Positions 1 to 9,697 of a stretch of 64,000 nucleotides of DNA are shown here, piece by piece. Made by a program: the position numbers and the translations under genes. How positions within the stretch are numbered: the first letter of the stretch is position 1; each line of letters begins with the position of its first letter. Under the pieces are notes generated by a model. That model was not told the DNA's origin. It did not search any database and saw only the letters and a program-made list of their open reading frames with translations. The DNA is from Sphaerulina vaccinii (lineage: Eukaryota; Ascomycota; Dothideomycetes; Mycosphaerellales; Mycosphaerellaceae), in the NCBI GenBank assembly GCA_022570795.1, contig JAKUDP010000005.1, positions 620,001-684,000 on the forward strand, written 5' to 3'.

Positions 1-360
1 TTCTCGATGATGTCTTCGCTCAGAACGCCAGACTCCCTCAAGATGGGAGAATGAGCATCCCACTCATACCTGAAATGCATTAGCAACGCTAGTAGGACCC
101 GTAGACGGACAGTCATACCAGGCATGATTCAGGACAGCAACTCGTGAGATCGCGAGCTCTCTGATCGATGCTGGCAATGTCGTCTGAGTTCTGATGGCCT
201 TGAGAAAGCCATTCCAACCATCAGCCACTGGAGGAGCATGTAGTAATGCCTTGTCGAGAGCAATGAGCTTTCCTCCTCGTCGCTCCTTGACACGCTCAAC
301 TACGGCTTGGTCTTCTGCAGTCTCCATCTTGGGGTCATCGGGAATGTATGGTAGACGCAT
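1..360 (-). CDS. Carboxymuconolactone decarboxylase/AhpD-like protein, partial
   Basis: The start codon is at 358-360 and the gene runs off the left edge. Exon 1 is 119-360. A 49-bp intron lies at 70-118 (GTATGA donor, CAG acceptor), and exon 2 is 1-69. Splicing gives the run NHAW-YEWDAHSPILRESG, which resembles the helical core of the carboxymuconolactone decarboxylase-like family (AhpD fold), where an E...H motif sits in the active-site helix. The upstream LPASIRELAISRVAVLNHAW stretch is also typical. Members act on small lactones or peroxides or are uncharacterised; the substrate cannot be told here. The family's CxxC motif is not visible in the part present, so a redox role is not supported. 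The gene is divergent from the methyltransferase gene at 632, with 271 bp between them. Confidence 0.85.
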
Positions 361-631
361 GATAGCGGCTGTCTTGTGACTTCTTCTTGCTGGAGTATGA
401 CTGCCTCGTGCTGAGTCTCGTTCGATATTTGTTCAACTCCTACCTTCGTCTTGCTTATATTGCGTTTGACATCGGACTCTCTCCGTAGTCTGACTTGTGC
501 TGCCCCTCCATTGATGGACTGCGACATCGGCACGGTCCTGGCGCTTGTGAAGATACGAGCTTTTCCGCACAAATCCACGAAACTTCCTTGAAACATCGCG
601 GAATTCAACGATCGAAACATGCGCTCATTGA

Positions 632-1759
632 ATGGCGCGAGGAACAGAAAGCTGGAAGCCAGCCAACCATAAGAAACCACCACAGAACAAGGGCAAGAAC
701 AATAAACCACTACCCAGACAAGATGAGATTGAACAGGCCGCGTCAAGTATCCCATTGGCACTTCAGCAGAAGTGTCTGAATATTTTCAGAGATGCATTAC
801 TTTCAGGAGAAGACGACGCGGCCATACTACAAGAAGTCAAGGGCCATCTCTACAAGAGGGATTTCGCGACTGCGTTCGGAAAGGATGAGTACTTGAGAGT
901 CTATGCGGCAAGATGGAGTTCAAGCCGAGCTTTGGGCTATGTCCAGATCTTCGATGACATACAAGACAAGATTCTTGAAGGCCATGATGAGACAGAGACC
1001 CTGAGAATGGTGTGTCTAGGGGGGGGAGCCGGAGCAGAGCTGATTGCAATCGCCGCCTGGCTGCACGAGCAGAATTGTCAGGATTCCAAGCTCTCGGTGC
1101 AAGCACTCTTCCTTGATGTCGCAACATGGGACACGCCTTTCTCAAGCCTGTACGACGCTGTAGACAAACCAGCCATTCTGTCGAAGTATGCTTCTGCAGC
1201 AGCCAAAGCCGCAAACGTGCCTTTGCTTTCTGAGGGCATACTTAAAGCACAGTTCCAGCAAGTTGATGTTCTCGAAATCGGAGATGAGAAGAGCGCATCT
1301 CTCTACGGAGGTGCAGATCTCATTACACTCATGTTCACATTGAATGAACTCTACTCAGCATCTGTCCCGAAGACGCAAAAGATGTTGACTCGCATCACGG
1401 ATGCAGCACGTCCTGGATCATACCTGCTAGTCGTCGATAGTCCTGGGAGCTACTCTACTGTGGCTATCAAGGGGCCGGAGAACAACGGTGGCGAGAAGAG
1501 TGGTGCTGCGGAGAAGGTGTCCTTTGGTGGCGCTGTCACTGAAAAGAAGTATCCTATGCAGTGGTTGCTGGACCATACGCTGATAGGTACGCAACAGAAG
1601 CGAGGTGAAGAAGAGACAAGAGCGAAGTGGGAGAAGGTGGTTTCGGACGATTCGAGATGGTTTAGATCGCCTCAGGGGTTGGAGTATAGGATGGAGCTAG
1701 AGAACATGCGGTATCAGATTCATTTGTACCGAAGGCAGGCTGATGTCGTAGCGGAGTAG
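632..1759 (+). CDS. BMT6: 25S rRNA (uridine-N3)-methyltransferase Bmt6-like
   Basis: A single-exon gene of 375 residues. It opens with a basic, lysine/asparagine-rich stretch common in nucleolar proteins. Residues about 50-100 carry the helical YLRVYAARWSSSRALGY block. Residues about 127-135 hold the glycine-rich SAM-binding motif CLGGGAGAEL, followed by an acidic strand end (LFLDVATWDT). The later LMFTLNELYS and LLVVDSPGSYS segments fit the rest of a Rossmann methyltransferase. This pattern matches the fungal family that includes yeast Bmt6, which methylates a uridine of 25S rRNA in the nucleolus. Family assignment is strong; the exact target nucleotide is inferred from the yeast member. The next gene on the right converges on it after a 1.6-kb gap. 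Confidence 0.85.
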   Translation: MARGTESWKPANHKKPPQNKGKNNKPLPRQDEIEQAASSIPLALQQKCLNIFRDALLSGEDDAAILQEVKGHLYKRDFATAFGKDEYLRVYAARWSSSRALGYVQIFDDIQDKILEGHDETETLRMVCLGGGAGAELIAIAAWLHEQNCQDSKLSVQALFLDVATWDTPFSSLYDAVDKPAILSKYASAAAKAANVPLLSEGILKAQFQQVDVLEIGDEKSASLYGGADLITLMFTLNELYSASVPKTQKMLTRITDAARPGSYLLVVDSPGSYSTVAIKGPENNGGEKSGAAEKVSFGGAVTEKKYPMQWLLDHTLIGTQQKRGEEETRAKWEKVVSDDSRWFRSPQGLEYRMELENMRYQIHLYRRQADVVAE

Positions 1760-3394
1760 GTCCTACGATTACTTCAAGAGCACTATCGAAAGGCAAAACT
1801 ATCGCACGGCGTCATCTCTCGCAACTGTCCGCACTGAGCGCATCTCAGTCTCCAAAAGTAACAAATTGTTCAGCAACAGCTAATATCGACTCGTCAACTC
1901 GCCATTTGAACCAGCACCACTATTGAGCATACGACGATTCAATTACTATATGACTCCTCATGCTTGGTGACGCCCTTCAGTTGATCGGCGTGTTCCGAGG
2001 GACTTGACGCAGCTCATGGCACATCCACACTATAATCTGAGGATCATACTCAGTTATGAAACTGCTTACTCATCAAATACACCATCCGATATGGTCCAGG
2101 TTCGTCAAATCCATCACCCCAGAGTGTGAGCATATGCTAATAGTCCCAAAGTGGTTAGGATTCCTCGCTTTCATCCCTCTGAGAGTCCCGAGGCTGCCCG
2201 GGTTCGAGTGCGTACATGGTTCCAAGATTGTTACACCGGGCAATCGTGCTAACGATTGACTTAGACCCCGGTATCGGAACTACTCTCCTGTAGCTTCGGC
2301 TTCAATGCTTCACCGCATCTCATCTTTTTGCCCTTTCTCTGCTAGTGATATGCCCTCCTTTTTTTTTTTGACTATGTCCTTCTGGAGCGAAACGGGTCAT
2401 TATGTAGGGTATCAGATTACTAGCTTTCAACAGTCGTCCAGGCCACATTGGCCTAGTCGGTAAGTCGTTGGCAAAGCTGATGCTCGTTTGACGAAAACGC
2501 CTTCGAGAAAGCCATCATTGTAGGTGATACTTGGTTCGACTAGGCAGACCGTAAAGTCTTTAGGTCTAGGGCGATTGTTTTGCTCTTTTGAGTGTCTTCA
2601 CTATTGCTATTTTTCGGTGTTATGTTGTACTATGTCCAATTATACATATACATAACATAAGCAACTATAAGATGTACATGCATCCTTTTCAATTTCGGTG
2701 AGTGTATAGAAGGAAAGTACCGCAATAGCAATCTTGATATCTCACAACTTGCCTAATGCGGGCACAATGGCATTGTTCAGTATGAAAATGATCCACTTTT
2801 GTTCTGGGGAAATGTTAGCATGTATCTTTGTTAGCTCTATTTTTCCTCAATGTTGAAAGCACGGGGAGGAATCGAATGATTGACTTGTTGAGTAACGCAA
2901 GCTGAGAACCTGATCTCACAAAGCTCCCTGTTGAGGTACTGAAGTTGAGATATCGTACGTTATAATGTTGTTCGACCTGCTTTCTCGCCGCAGGATTGCA
3001 AAAGCCGTCACGCCAAAGTTGCGGACAATTCGCAACAGCAGGAAAGTGCGACAATAGAGTAATCTATTCCACCTGCTATTTCTTCGCGCTCTCAGGAGTT
3101 GTGACGCTGATGTTGCGGACAGTTCGCGATAGCAAGATAGTACGGCAATGGAGGCATCACGCCTAGACCTTGGTTTGCTACGCCATGTCTGTGCAACAAA
3201 TTGCAAAGCCACGATGCTGAGGGAGCCAGACAGTGCGCGATTGCTGGGAGCCACGACAGTGGAGACGCGTGCTCCATACCGTTTCTACGGAATGACTTGT
3301 GGCACCGAAAGGCTGAAGTTGCGAAAGGCTCGTGCGCTCGGATCCCACCATCTCTGCCATTTCTCGCGGTATGGACATGAGCCACCCGTTTATG
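1760..3394. other. Intergenic region between converging genes
   Basis: No supported gene. Short ORFs occur on both strands but overlap one another and match nothing recognised. The left part holds the 3' flank of the methyltransferase gene and a T-run near 2350. The right part, from about 2975, holds diverged tandem repeats listed separately; the minus-strand ORFs at 2815-3438 simply read through them. Confidence 0.6.
2975..3292. repeat. Diverged tandem repeat, about 90-96 bp unit, three copies
   Basis: Two units starting at 2975 and 3071 both begin ACCTGCT and share a core (3018-3057 and 3112-3152) built around GTTGCGGACARTTCGCRAYA, differing mostly by transitions. A third, weaker copy is visible at about 3211-3266. 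The core of the first copy contains a small inverted pair (TTGCG...CGCAA). A possible fourth copy near 3310 is too weak to claim. Confidence 0.55.
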
Positions 3395-5437
3395 TTAAAA
3401 GTCGGCAAACTGATCATCTTTCGCCTGCGAACTACCATTTGTCTGCGCAGTCCCTGGCCGACTGTCCCTACTCTCTCTTTTCAGATAATCGGCGTAGAGT
3501 TTATTGCTTGTGAATGTCTGCGCCCCACCACTTTTCAGACTACCTGTCGATGTCGATGACTCATCTTCACATATCACGACCATCCACACTCCAACACGTT
3601 CATCAGAGCCTAGAAGTGGCGTGCAGTGTAACCAACGGGTTCGCCCACCCTCAATAGCCGCATTTGACGATGAGGTGAGCCACGTGACCTTTGCAGTCAC
3701 ACCTTGACTCTGAGACAATGCGTTGGCAAGACCTTCGCGGACTGAAGTGGCGCCTATTCGATCCAGAAGCTTGGTCTGTAGAAGGCCTGGTATCCGCAAG
3801 GACGGTGAAGTGAACGTGATGCGCAGACTGGGGTATGGTCGGACGAGTAGATAGTTTTGATAGACTCCAGGTAGTCGCCCAGAGGGACCGAGGGTCGCCG
3901 ATGGCCATAGTTGTCGTTCAGGTCCTGAGCTGTCCACACCGAGCACAATGCGATTCGATCTGCTACCGCTTCGGCTAGGTAGGTTTCTGGGTGAGGAAGT
4001 CATAGAACCAAATCCTGGGTCCGATGGGACGCTGTTCGCGCTATGTGCTCTGTTCTTCACAATGTCTGCCTCTTCCTCGGTGAGCAATTGGCCAAATTCC
4101 TCCAGGACTGTCTGCGGGTCGCGCTTCGTTGGTAGATGTTTACTGAAATCTGGTGCCCTTGCTTTTGCGCGGTCTTGGGCAAGAAGTTGTGCAAAAGACT
4201 CAAGCCCTCTGCCACCTTCTATAAGTGATGACACATCGATCTGACAGCCGAGAAAGTATCGTACCGCACCTTTGTTATCGTAAAGAGGTGCGATCATGAG
4301 CAGATTCCAGAAAGGTGTTCCGTCTCGCTTGTAGTTGAGTATCGTTTCGCAGCATTCTTCGCCTCTCGCAAGAGCTTGGATCAACCTGGTGACAGCGGCC
4401 TCAGATGACTTCGGACCTTGGAGAAATCGACAATTTCGACCAATGGTGAACTCCTTGCTATACTGAGTGATGTTGTAGAACTCTTCAGAGGCATAAACGA
4501 TCGGGTTGTCCTGGACACTTGGGTCGCTGATACAGTACACCTCGGCCAATGATGGAATGAGAGTGGTCATGAGGGGAAGGCTGTTCCCAGTAATCTCTTT
4601 GGTCAAAGTGTCCGTGACGATGTTGACAAGTCTGTGCGTGATATACGCTGGCAACGCATCGTCGACCAGGGCTTTCGCACTCATCAACGACTGCGTCTCG
4701 AATCGAGCATCCAGCTTCGCGGCCACTAATGAAGAGGACCCGGTCTGTGACTGCATCTGACCTGCCACTGCATTGGCAAATTGTACGGCGACAGTTGCTT
4801 TCCTGGATGCAGCATATTGTTTCAGGATGTCGGCATGAGCAGGACGGTATGCTTGTAAGAACCGCGAGAACCGTGAGGCGAGCGCGTAGTCCTGGAGAAT
4901 GACATCGAGATGGTCGCGTGAGAACAGTCGTTCTGACAGTGCTTCGAGACTGTTGTCGAGTTGTAGCGTCCTCGTGGGCGGCGGAGGCTTCAAGTTGTAG
5001 GAGTCTCGCTCGTCGTCGTCCCCAGATCCGTCTCCATCGCGCAGCGCTCTCGCCTCGCCAGCCACTTCTGTGCCTTCCGTATATAGCTCCTCTTGCGACT
5101 CTTCGGGTATGTCGAATACACTTGCGGGCACAGGCGAGGCTGCAGACGACATGAGTCGTTGGTCTACAGACGCCGGCGTAACGGGACTTGTGCTTGATGT
5201 AGGCGATGTATCGTCGAGTGTCAGCTGTCTGCGTTGTGCATCTGGAGGCACATTGACGATCCTCAGACTCGACATATCTTCGGAGCCGGACCGACGACGC
5301 AGCTTGGGCGAGTTGACGCTGGTGACATGATTGTCTCGTGCAGAAGCAGGTCTCTGGGTCGCGTTTGAGCCGTCTGCATCGCCCATGCCGGCAGACTGCG
5401 CACCAGCATCGGGAGAGGGAGCCTTGTTAGCACTCAT
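3395..5437 (-). CDS. RGS-LOV blue-light sensor protein
   Basis: A single-exon gene of 680 residues. Residues 1-150 are Ser/Pro-rich and disordered. Residues about 158-290 resemble the RGS-like helical domain found in fungal RGS-LOV proteins (SERLFSRDHLDVILQDYA, then SRFLQAYRP). Residues about 290-410 form a LOV-type PAS domain: YASEEFYNITQYS, then GRNCRFLQG with the photoactive cysteine at 336, then NYKRDGTPFWNLL and FLGCQIDVS. In known LOV domains this cysteine forms a light-driven adduct with FMN, so light sensing is well supported. A further PAS-like segment may lie at about 525-625. RGS domains usually speed GTP hydrolysis by G-alpha subunits; whether this divergent one does is not shown. 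Not a White-collar protein: no zinc finger is present. Confidence 0.88.
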   Translation of the reverse strand: MSANKAPSPDAGAQSAGMGDADGSNATQRPASARDNHVTSVNSPKLRRRSGSEDMSSLRIVNVPPDAQRRQLTLDDTSPTSSTSPVTPASVDQRLMSSAASPVPASVFDIPEESQEELYTEGTEVAGEARALRDGDGSGDDDERDSYNLKPPPPTRTLQLDNSLEALSERLFSRDHLDVILQDYALASRFSRFLQAYRPAHADILKQYAASRKATVAVQFANAVAGQMQSQTGSSSLVAAKLDARFETQSLMSAKALVDDALPAYITHRLVNIVTDTLTKEITGNSLPLMTTLIPSLAEVYCISDPSVQDNPIVYASEEFYNITQYSKEFTIGRNCRFLQGPKSSEAAVTRLIQALARGEECCETILNYKRDGTPFWNLLMIAPLYDNKGAVRYFLGCQIDVSSLIEGGRGLESFAQLLAQDRAKARAPDFSKHLPTKRDPQTVLEEFGQLLTEEEADIVKNRAHSANSVPSDPGFGSMTSSPRNLPSRSGSRSNRIVLGVDSSGPERQLWPSATLGPSGRLPGVYQNYLLVRPYPSLRITFTSPSLRIPGLLQTKLLDRIGATSVREGLANALSQSQGVTAKVTWLTSSSNAAIEGGRTRWLHCTPLLGSDERVGVWMVVICEDESSTSTGSLKSGGAQTFTSNKLYADYLKRESRDSRPGTAQTNGSSQAKDDQFADF

Positions 5438-5824
5438 CTATCAGGGATCCCCTGATGCTTCTTTCGCATAGAGTGGTGGTAGCGCGCGCTTGAGGTCTGT
5501 GGTACCGCAGCGGGTGCGATCTGACACTGCCGAGATCGATCTGGGTGGTACTGAGTGAGGTCAGTGAGAGATGGAACAATATCGCCTAGTAACGCCATAT
5601 TAGCTGCATGGGAGGGAGGGAATATGCTAGTTTCAGCGCCATCATTGGTGCAATCACAACATGGAGGCACTGGTTAGAATCTTGGAAGAGGAGGTTGGCC
5701 ATGAAGCGGAGAGCGGAGCCGCAAAGAAGAGTGTCCTTGTCCTTCCGTCCTTCCTACAACCACTCGTGAGAACCATCAAACCATGTGCTACGACACATCC
5801 ACAGGAGGAAGATTCGGTTTTCCC
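5438..5824. other. Promoter region of the RGS-LOV gene and 3' side of the UstYa-like fragment
   Basis: This 387-bp stretch should hold the missing C-terminal half of the UstYa-like gene on its right. I read all three minus-strand frames and found no HxxHC motif, so the missing exons are not here. It presumably holds the promoter and 5' UTR of the RGS-LOV gene. Confidence 0.55.
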
Positions 5825-6253
5825 TCAAGATGGAGGCCAGTAAACCCACTCACGCTTGATCAGATCACTCCAGGCTTTGTCGACCGCTTTGGTCGGAGTG
5901 CCCATATATGGACTTCGATCCTCATCGTCAAAATACGGCTCGCCTTCGTCATCGAAGAGCGCGGAGCCCATGAAGCGGACTTTTTCCAGTTCAACAGCCT
6001 CTCTGGCGGGCTTCCAGTCTGTGCTATATGTCGTGGCAGACTGTAGTCCACGGAACTCCATAAAGACGTTGGACACGAGTCCGAGAAAATATACCAAAAA
6101 CAGGATTAGCACTGCCATACTGATCTTGAAGGCTTTCCCATGCCTGGACTCTCTTCGACAACAAGGACACGACCGTCCTTGGTTGATGTTGTATAGGTCG
6201 GATACCTTCTCGTCTTCGGGCTCATCGTCGGGCACAAGCGGCACATACTCCAT
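5825..6253 (-). pseudogene. UstYa-like (DUF3328) protein, N-terminal fragment
   Basis: The likely start is the ATG at 6251-6253 (MEYVPLVPDDE), a typical opening for the family; an in-frame ATG further upstream at 6401-6403 is possible. A CPCCRRES segment precedes a transmembrane helix at about residues 44-64 (MAVLILFLVYFLGLVSNVFM). The protein then runs to the family block PYMGTPTKAVDKAWSDLIK. A perfect GTGAGT donor follows at 5848-5853, so the last residues of the open frame are probably intron. UstYa proteins are membrane-anchored oxidases of fungal peptide and other secondary metabolite pathways and need two HxxHC motifs after this point. None exists in the 400 bp before the next same-strand gene. 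It is therefore most likely a truncated relic, or a short protein of unknown use. Confidence 0.6.
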
Positions 6254-6659
6254 TTCAGCACCTCTGAACATGCCAACATGGAAATGAAGATATATTGAAA
6301 ATCGAGAGTTGTTCTCGCACGCAGCCTTGAGCACACCTGGTGAATGCGACAAGTATATGGCTAGTTTGGACGGACCAGCGGCCGGATGAAAAGTTGACCT
6401 CACAACATTCTTAACAAGCGGCCAGGCAGCTTGTCGTTGGTATGGTCACTTGGCAAGACGTCAGCCTCAATGCTCACGCCAGCATCGAGCATGTCAAGAA
6501 GTGAAGCTGCATGCCCAGACTCATATAACAGGGCTGTGCCAGACTAGGCATAAGCAGCGAATCCCAGGCATTCTTGGCACTTGACGACGATGACCAGAGC
6601 CTAGTTGAAGCAAACATGGCACGAAACTTGATTATTCTTTGACTCTACCATCTCAACGT
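6254..6659. other. Intergenic region
   Basis: About 400 bp between the UstYa-like fragment and the 3' end of the NmrA-like gene, both on the minus strand. No gene or clear repeat seen. Confidence 0.5.
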
Positions 6660-7619
6660 CTAAAACGTCCAAGGTCCATTCTCATCAACCCATCGCTCAA
6701 ACGAAATCAAATCAGCATCAGCCACGAGATACTTCTCGTGCTCCTTCTGCTTCTTCTCCTCGCCCTTTCCATAATAGCTATAATCACCTACAAGTAGCAT
6801 AGTCTCCAGTAACTCATCTGCAACTGCTTCAGGTAAGAAACTTGCAAAGACCTCGCCTGGAATTGTCTTGAAGACCACCTCTTGTCCCGCGGCTTTACCA
6901 ACAGCTGCGACAACCTCTTTAGGTGTAGTCCACGTACTAACACCATTCACACTAACGCCATCGGCCTCTTTCCCAGCTTCAAACAAGCCAAGAACATACT
7001 TCCCGGAATCTCGACGAGGATCGATCAATGGCCACACGATACCATCATTCGGGAAAGGCATGGCTAGGGTGGGAACATCGTCTGGTCCAGCACGGATTTG
7101 CTTTTTGGCGAAATCGATGAACATGGCAGGCATGAAAAACGATGTGACCATTTCTCCCGCGCTCTTCTTGTTCTCTTCGAGGATATATTCCTTAACAATA
7201 GCCTTTGAATCGAAATGGTCGACATGTTTCAATTTGCCTTCTGTCAGCTTCTCCGCATATGGTAAAGCCGAGAAGACCAGATGTTTGACTTTCGCGTCCT
7301 GAGCTGCATGGAAGATGTTCTTTCCCTGCTCTATCTCTCGCGATTTGGACATGATTGACCAGAAATCTGTGACGCCGAAGATACCGTAGCTGTCTTTGAA
7401 AGCTGCTGTGAGGGAGCTTTGGTCGTCGAGCTCAGCACGAACCATATCGACGCCTTTAGCAGCGAGGGCAACCGACTTGGCGCTGGAGGTGTCGCGTGTT
7501 ATGCCGCGGAGACTGTACTTGGCCGAGAGATCTGGGCGGGAAAGGACAAGGTCGATTACGGAACCACCTTGATTTCCTGTTGCGCCGAGGACGGTGAGGA
7601 GTTTCTTGGTGGAAGACAT
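6660..7619 (-). CDS. NmrA-like NAD(P)-binding protein
   Basis: A single-exon gene of 319 residues, normal for the NmrA/HSCARG family. The N-terminus has the dinucleotide-binding motif GATGNQGG at residues about 12-19, after a short beta strand (LLTVLG). Features of the family follow: GITRDTSS (second strand end and cofactor phosphate site), AELDDQSSL, and a GVTDFW segment. These proteins are atypical short-chain dehydrogenases that bind NAD(P) and often act as redox sensors or regulators; A. nidulans NmrA represses the nitrogen regulator AreA. Many paralogues exist, so no specific partner can be claimed. The usual SDR Tyr-x3-Lys pair is not evident, in line with a sensing role. Confidence 0.9.
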   Translation of the reverse strand: MSSTKKLLTVLGATGNQGGSVIDLVLSRPDLSAKYSLRGITRDTSSAKSVALAAKGVDMVRAELDDQSSLTAAFKDSYGIFGVTDFWSIMSKSREIEQGKNIFHAAQDAKVKHLVFSALPYAEKLTEGKLKHVDHFDSKAIVKEYILEENKKSAGEMVTSFFMPAMFIDFAKKQIRAGPDDVPTLAMPFPNDGIVWPLIDPRRDSGKYVLGLFEAGKEADGVSVNGVSTWTTPKEVVAAVGKAAGQEVVFKTIPGEVFASFLPEAVADELLETMLLVGDYSYYGKGEEKKQKEHEKYLVADADLISFERWVDENGPWTF

Positions 7620-8116
7620 GGTGTTGTGTATGGTAGTTGTACCGAAGTTTTGCTTCGAGCTATCTTCGGTCCTTCGATTAAGTTGTTGATTGATGTTGCT
7701 GATCTGTTGGGTGATGGTGCAGAATGAGCGTCAAAGACTGAACAGCAGACTCCATTATATACTACTGTACGGCATGCTCTCGCAGCACTCCAGACTTGTT
7801 GGCTGATCTCGCGTTCCATACATACTGCTTTGTCCGGCTTATCCAAGCAGTACTTGCATTGCAGCTCATGGTTGAGCTATACGCCACAAGCGAGCGTACA
7901 GGAACCTTTCCACAATCGGCAGTGATCGCTTGCAGTGTAGCGTCGCTCGGGCTTCTCGATACTCCGGAAGGATTCAGGTGACGTTACTCCAGTTATGTAA
8001 GCTCATGGTAAGCAAGCAGAATGCGGAGCGGTGTTCGTTTGTCAGTCGTTCACTTCGCTTGATCTGTAGATCCGGCCTTCGTCGTATAGCTCGCATGACA
8101 TCGCGGTCGATCTAGT
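7620..8116. other. Intergenic region
   Basis: A stretch of 497 bp holding the NmrA-like promoter and the 3' flank of the UPF0261 gene. No gene supported; small ORFs on both strands overlap and lack recognisable motifs. Confidence 0.5.
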
Positions 8117-9446
8117 TCACAGTCCCATCATGCCGACCAACTGTCTCGCAGCATCCGTAGCAAACCCTTCATCGTTAATCGCTCTTGTATCTTCGATGAC
8201 TTGTACACCACTTCGTTCGAGACCCTTCCTGATAGCTCCAAAGATTGCCGCATCAGCTTCAGCATCATAGAAAGGGCCATCGGGCGTAGCGATCATGCTC
8301 ACTCCACCTGAAGGTAGCACGACCTTGATGTTCTCTTTGTTCTTGGCGAATTTGTTAATCTTGTCTGCGATATAGTCCCCAACTGCAGCGCACTCATCCT
8401 TGCTCGTCCTCATCAAGGTGACAGTAGGATTGTGCTCAAACAATAGTCTCTCGGCCGCAAACTTCTCCGGCACAGTCGCTCGAGGACCGAAGTTGACCAT
8501 GTCCGTGGCTCCGATTGATATTATAGTTGGAACACCTGCTCGTAGGGTAGCTTCAAGACGATGTTCTCCCGCACTCATAACGCCTCCTACCAGGTGGTCG
8601 CAGATTTCTGTGGTCGTCATGTCCATGACAGCGTCTAACTCTCCTTGTTCGACCAGTCGCTCCATGGCTTTGCCGCCGTGCCCAGTACAGTGAAAGACGA
8701 AACATTCGATGTCGTAATTGCTTTCGAGATATGATCGGATTGTGTCGCAGCAGGGAGTGGTGACTCCGAACATAGTCAGGCCAATACGCTTTTTCTTCGG
8801 CGCGCTCTTCCTGATGGCCAGAGACTTCTCATAAGCTGTTGCCATACCCAAGATTCCGCCTGCGGCATTGCACAAGATGCGTCTGAGCAGCGAATTGGAC
8901 CCCGCTACATCGACAACAGAATAGGTGAGAGTGATATCACTCTCGCCTACAATAGGACCAGTGTCGCCTGAAGCCGCAGTGCTGACGATGAGCTTCGGGA
9001 ATCCAATAGGAAGGACTTCACGCATGACTGCCGCTGCTAGAGATGTGTTGCCCGTTCCACCAGCACTGATGATGCCATGAATGGCGCCATGTCCTGGGTC
9101 CTGGAGGCCAGCCTGGTATGCTTCGCGAAGCCACTTTGAAGCACATGCTATCATGTATTTGATCACGTCGCCTCTTGGAAGACTTTGTATATCTTGACTT
9201 CCGTCCGCTGGACTGTACTTGGATGTGAGAGTGTCTTGTGTGATGTTGATGAATTCATGTTGGACTGGCGATCGGCCGACGTCAACTAAGGTGACTTTGC
9301 ACGAGTCGTTGAGATTGAGCAGTTGTGCTCGAAGATATAAAAGCTCTTCAAGCTTTGTCTGTGTAGGACTATAGGTCAGTAAGTATATGTTGCTGAGGTC
9401 GTAGTGCACTTACATCGCATGTTCCGAGGACAACAATGTGTGGCAT
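8117..9446 (-). CDS. UPF0261 / Tm-1 N-terminal-like ATP-binding protein
   Basis: Two exons: 9414-9446 and 8117-9358, with a 55-bp intron at 9359-9413 (GTAAGT donor; acceptor just before TKLEEL). The product is 424 residues and begins MPHIVVLGTCD-TKLEELLYLR, the family's usual opening. Glycine-rich loops (GIISAGGTGNTSLAAA, STAASGDTGPIVGESD) and the GLTMFGVTTP and FHCTGHGGKAMERL blocks match UPF0261, the N-terminal domain of the tomato Tm-1 protein, which in Tm-1 binds viral replicase and has an ATP-binding region. The cellular role in fungi is unknown. The gene is head-to-head with the TIM-barrel gene at 9698 that corresponds to the other half of Tm-1. Confidence 0.9.
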
Positions 9447-9697
9447 GTCGACCTTCGATTTCTCCTCCGGCGTGCGCCTCTGTGCTCGGTGGGTTATGTA
9501 AGTAGCACTTTCTTGAAGTCAGCAGGATGTTCGTAACAACTCGAATGGCCTAACATCAGATGTAAATGTGGAGTCGCCCAGGAAGCTCTTCGCATTGCGT
9601 CACAGTACTGTACTTCGTCATGCTTGTGTGTACTTTCGAGTGTTGCACATCCACAGCCATAACATAACAAGCACACCTAGAAATTTCAGCACTCATA
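9447..9697. promoter_or_regulatory. Shared divergent promoter of the split Tm-1 gene pair
   Basis: The 251 bp between the two start codons must carry both promoters. No clear TATA box or factor site was identified. The arrangement implies co-expression, which is inference. Confidence 0.5.

Noticed and set aside
2441..2550. tRNA-like stretch with A-box-like TGGCCTAGTCGG and B-box-like GGTTCGACTAGG
   Set aside because: The D, T and acceptor stems do not pair when folded by hand, so it is not a tRNA gene.
9359..9368. Alternative acceptor (CTATAG) ten bases upstream in the UPF0261 gene
   Set aside because: It breaks the reading frame; the CACAG acceptor keeps frame and restores the conserved GTCD-TKLEEL join.
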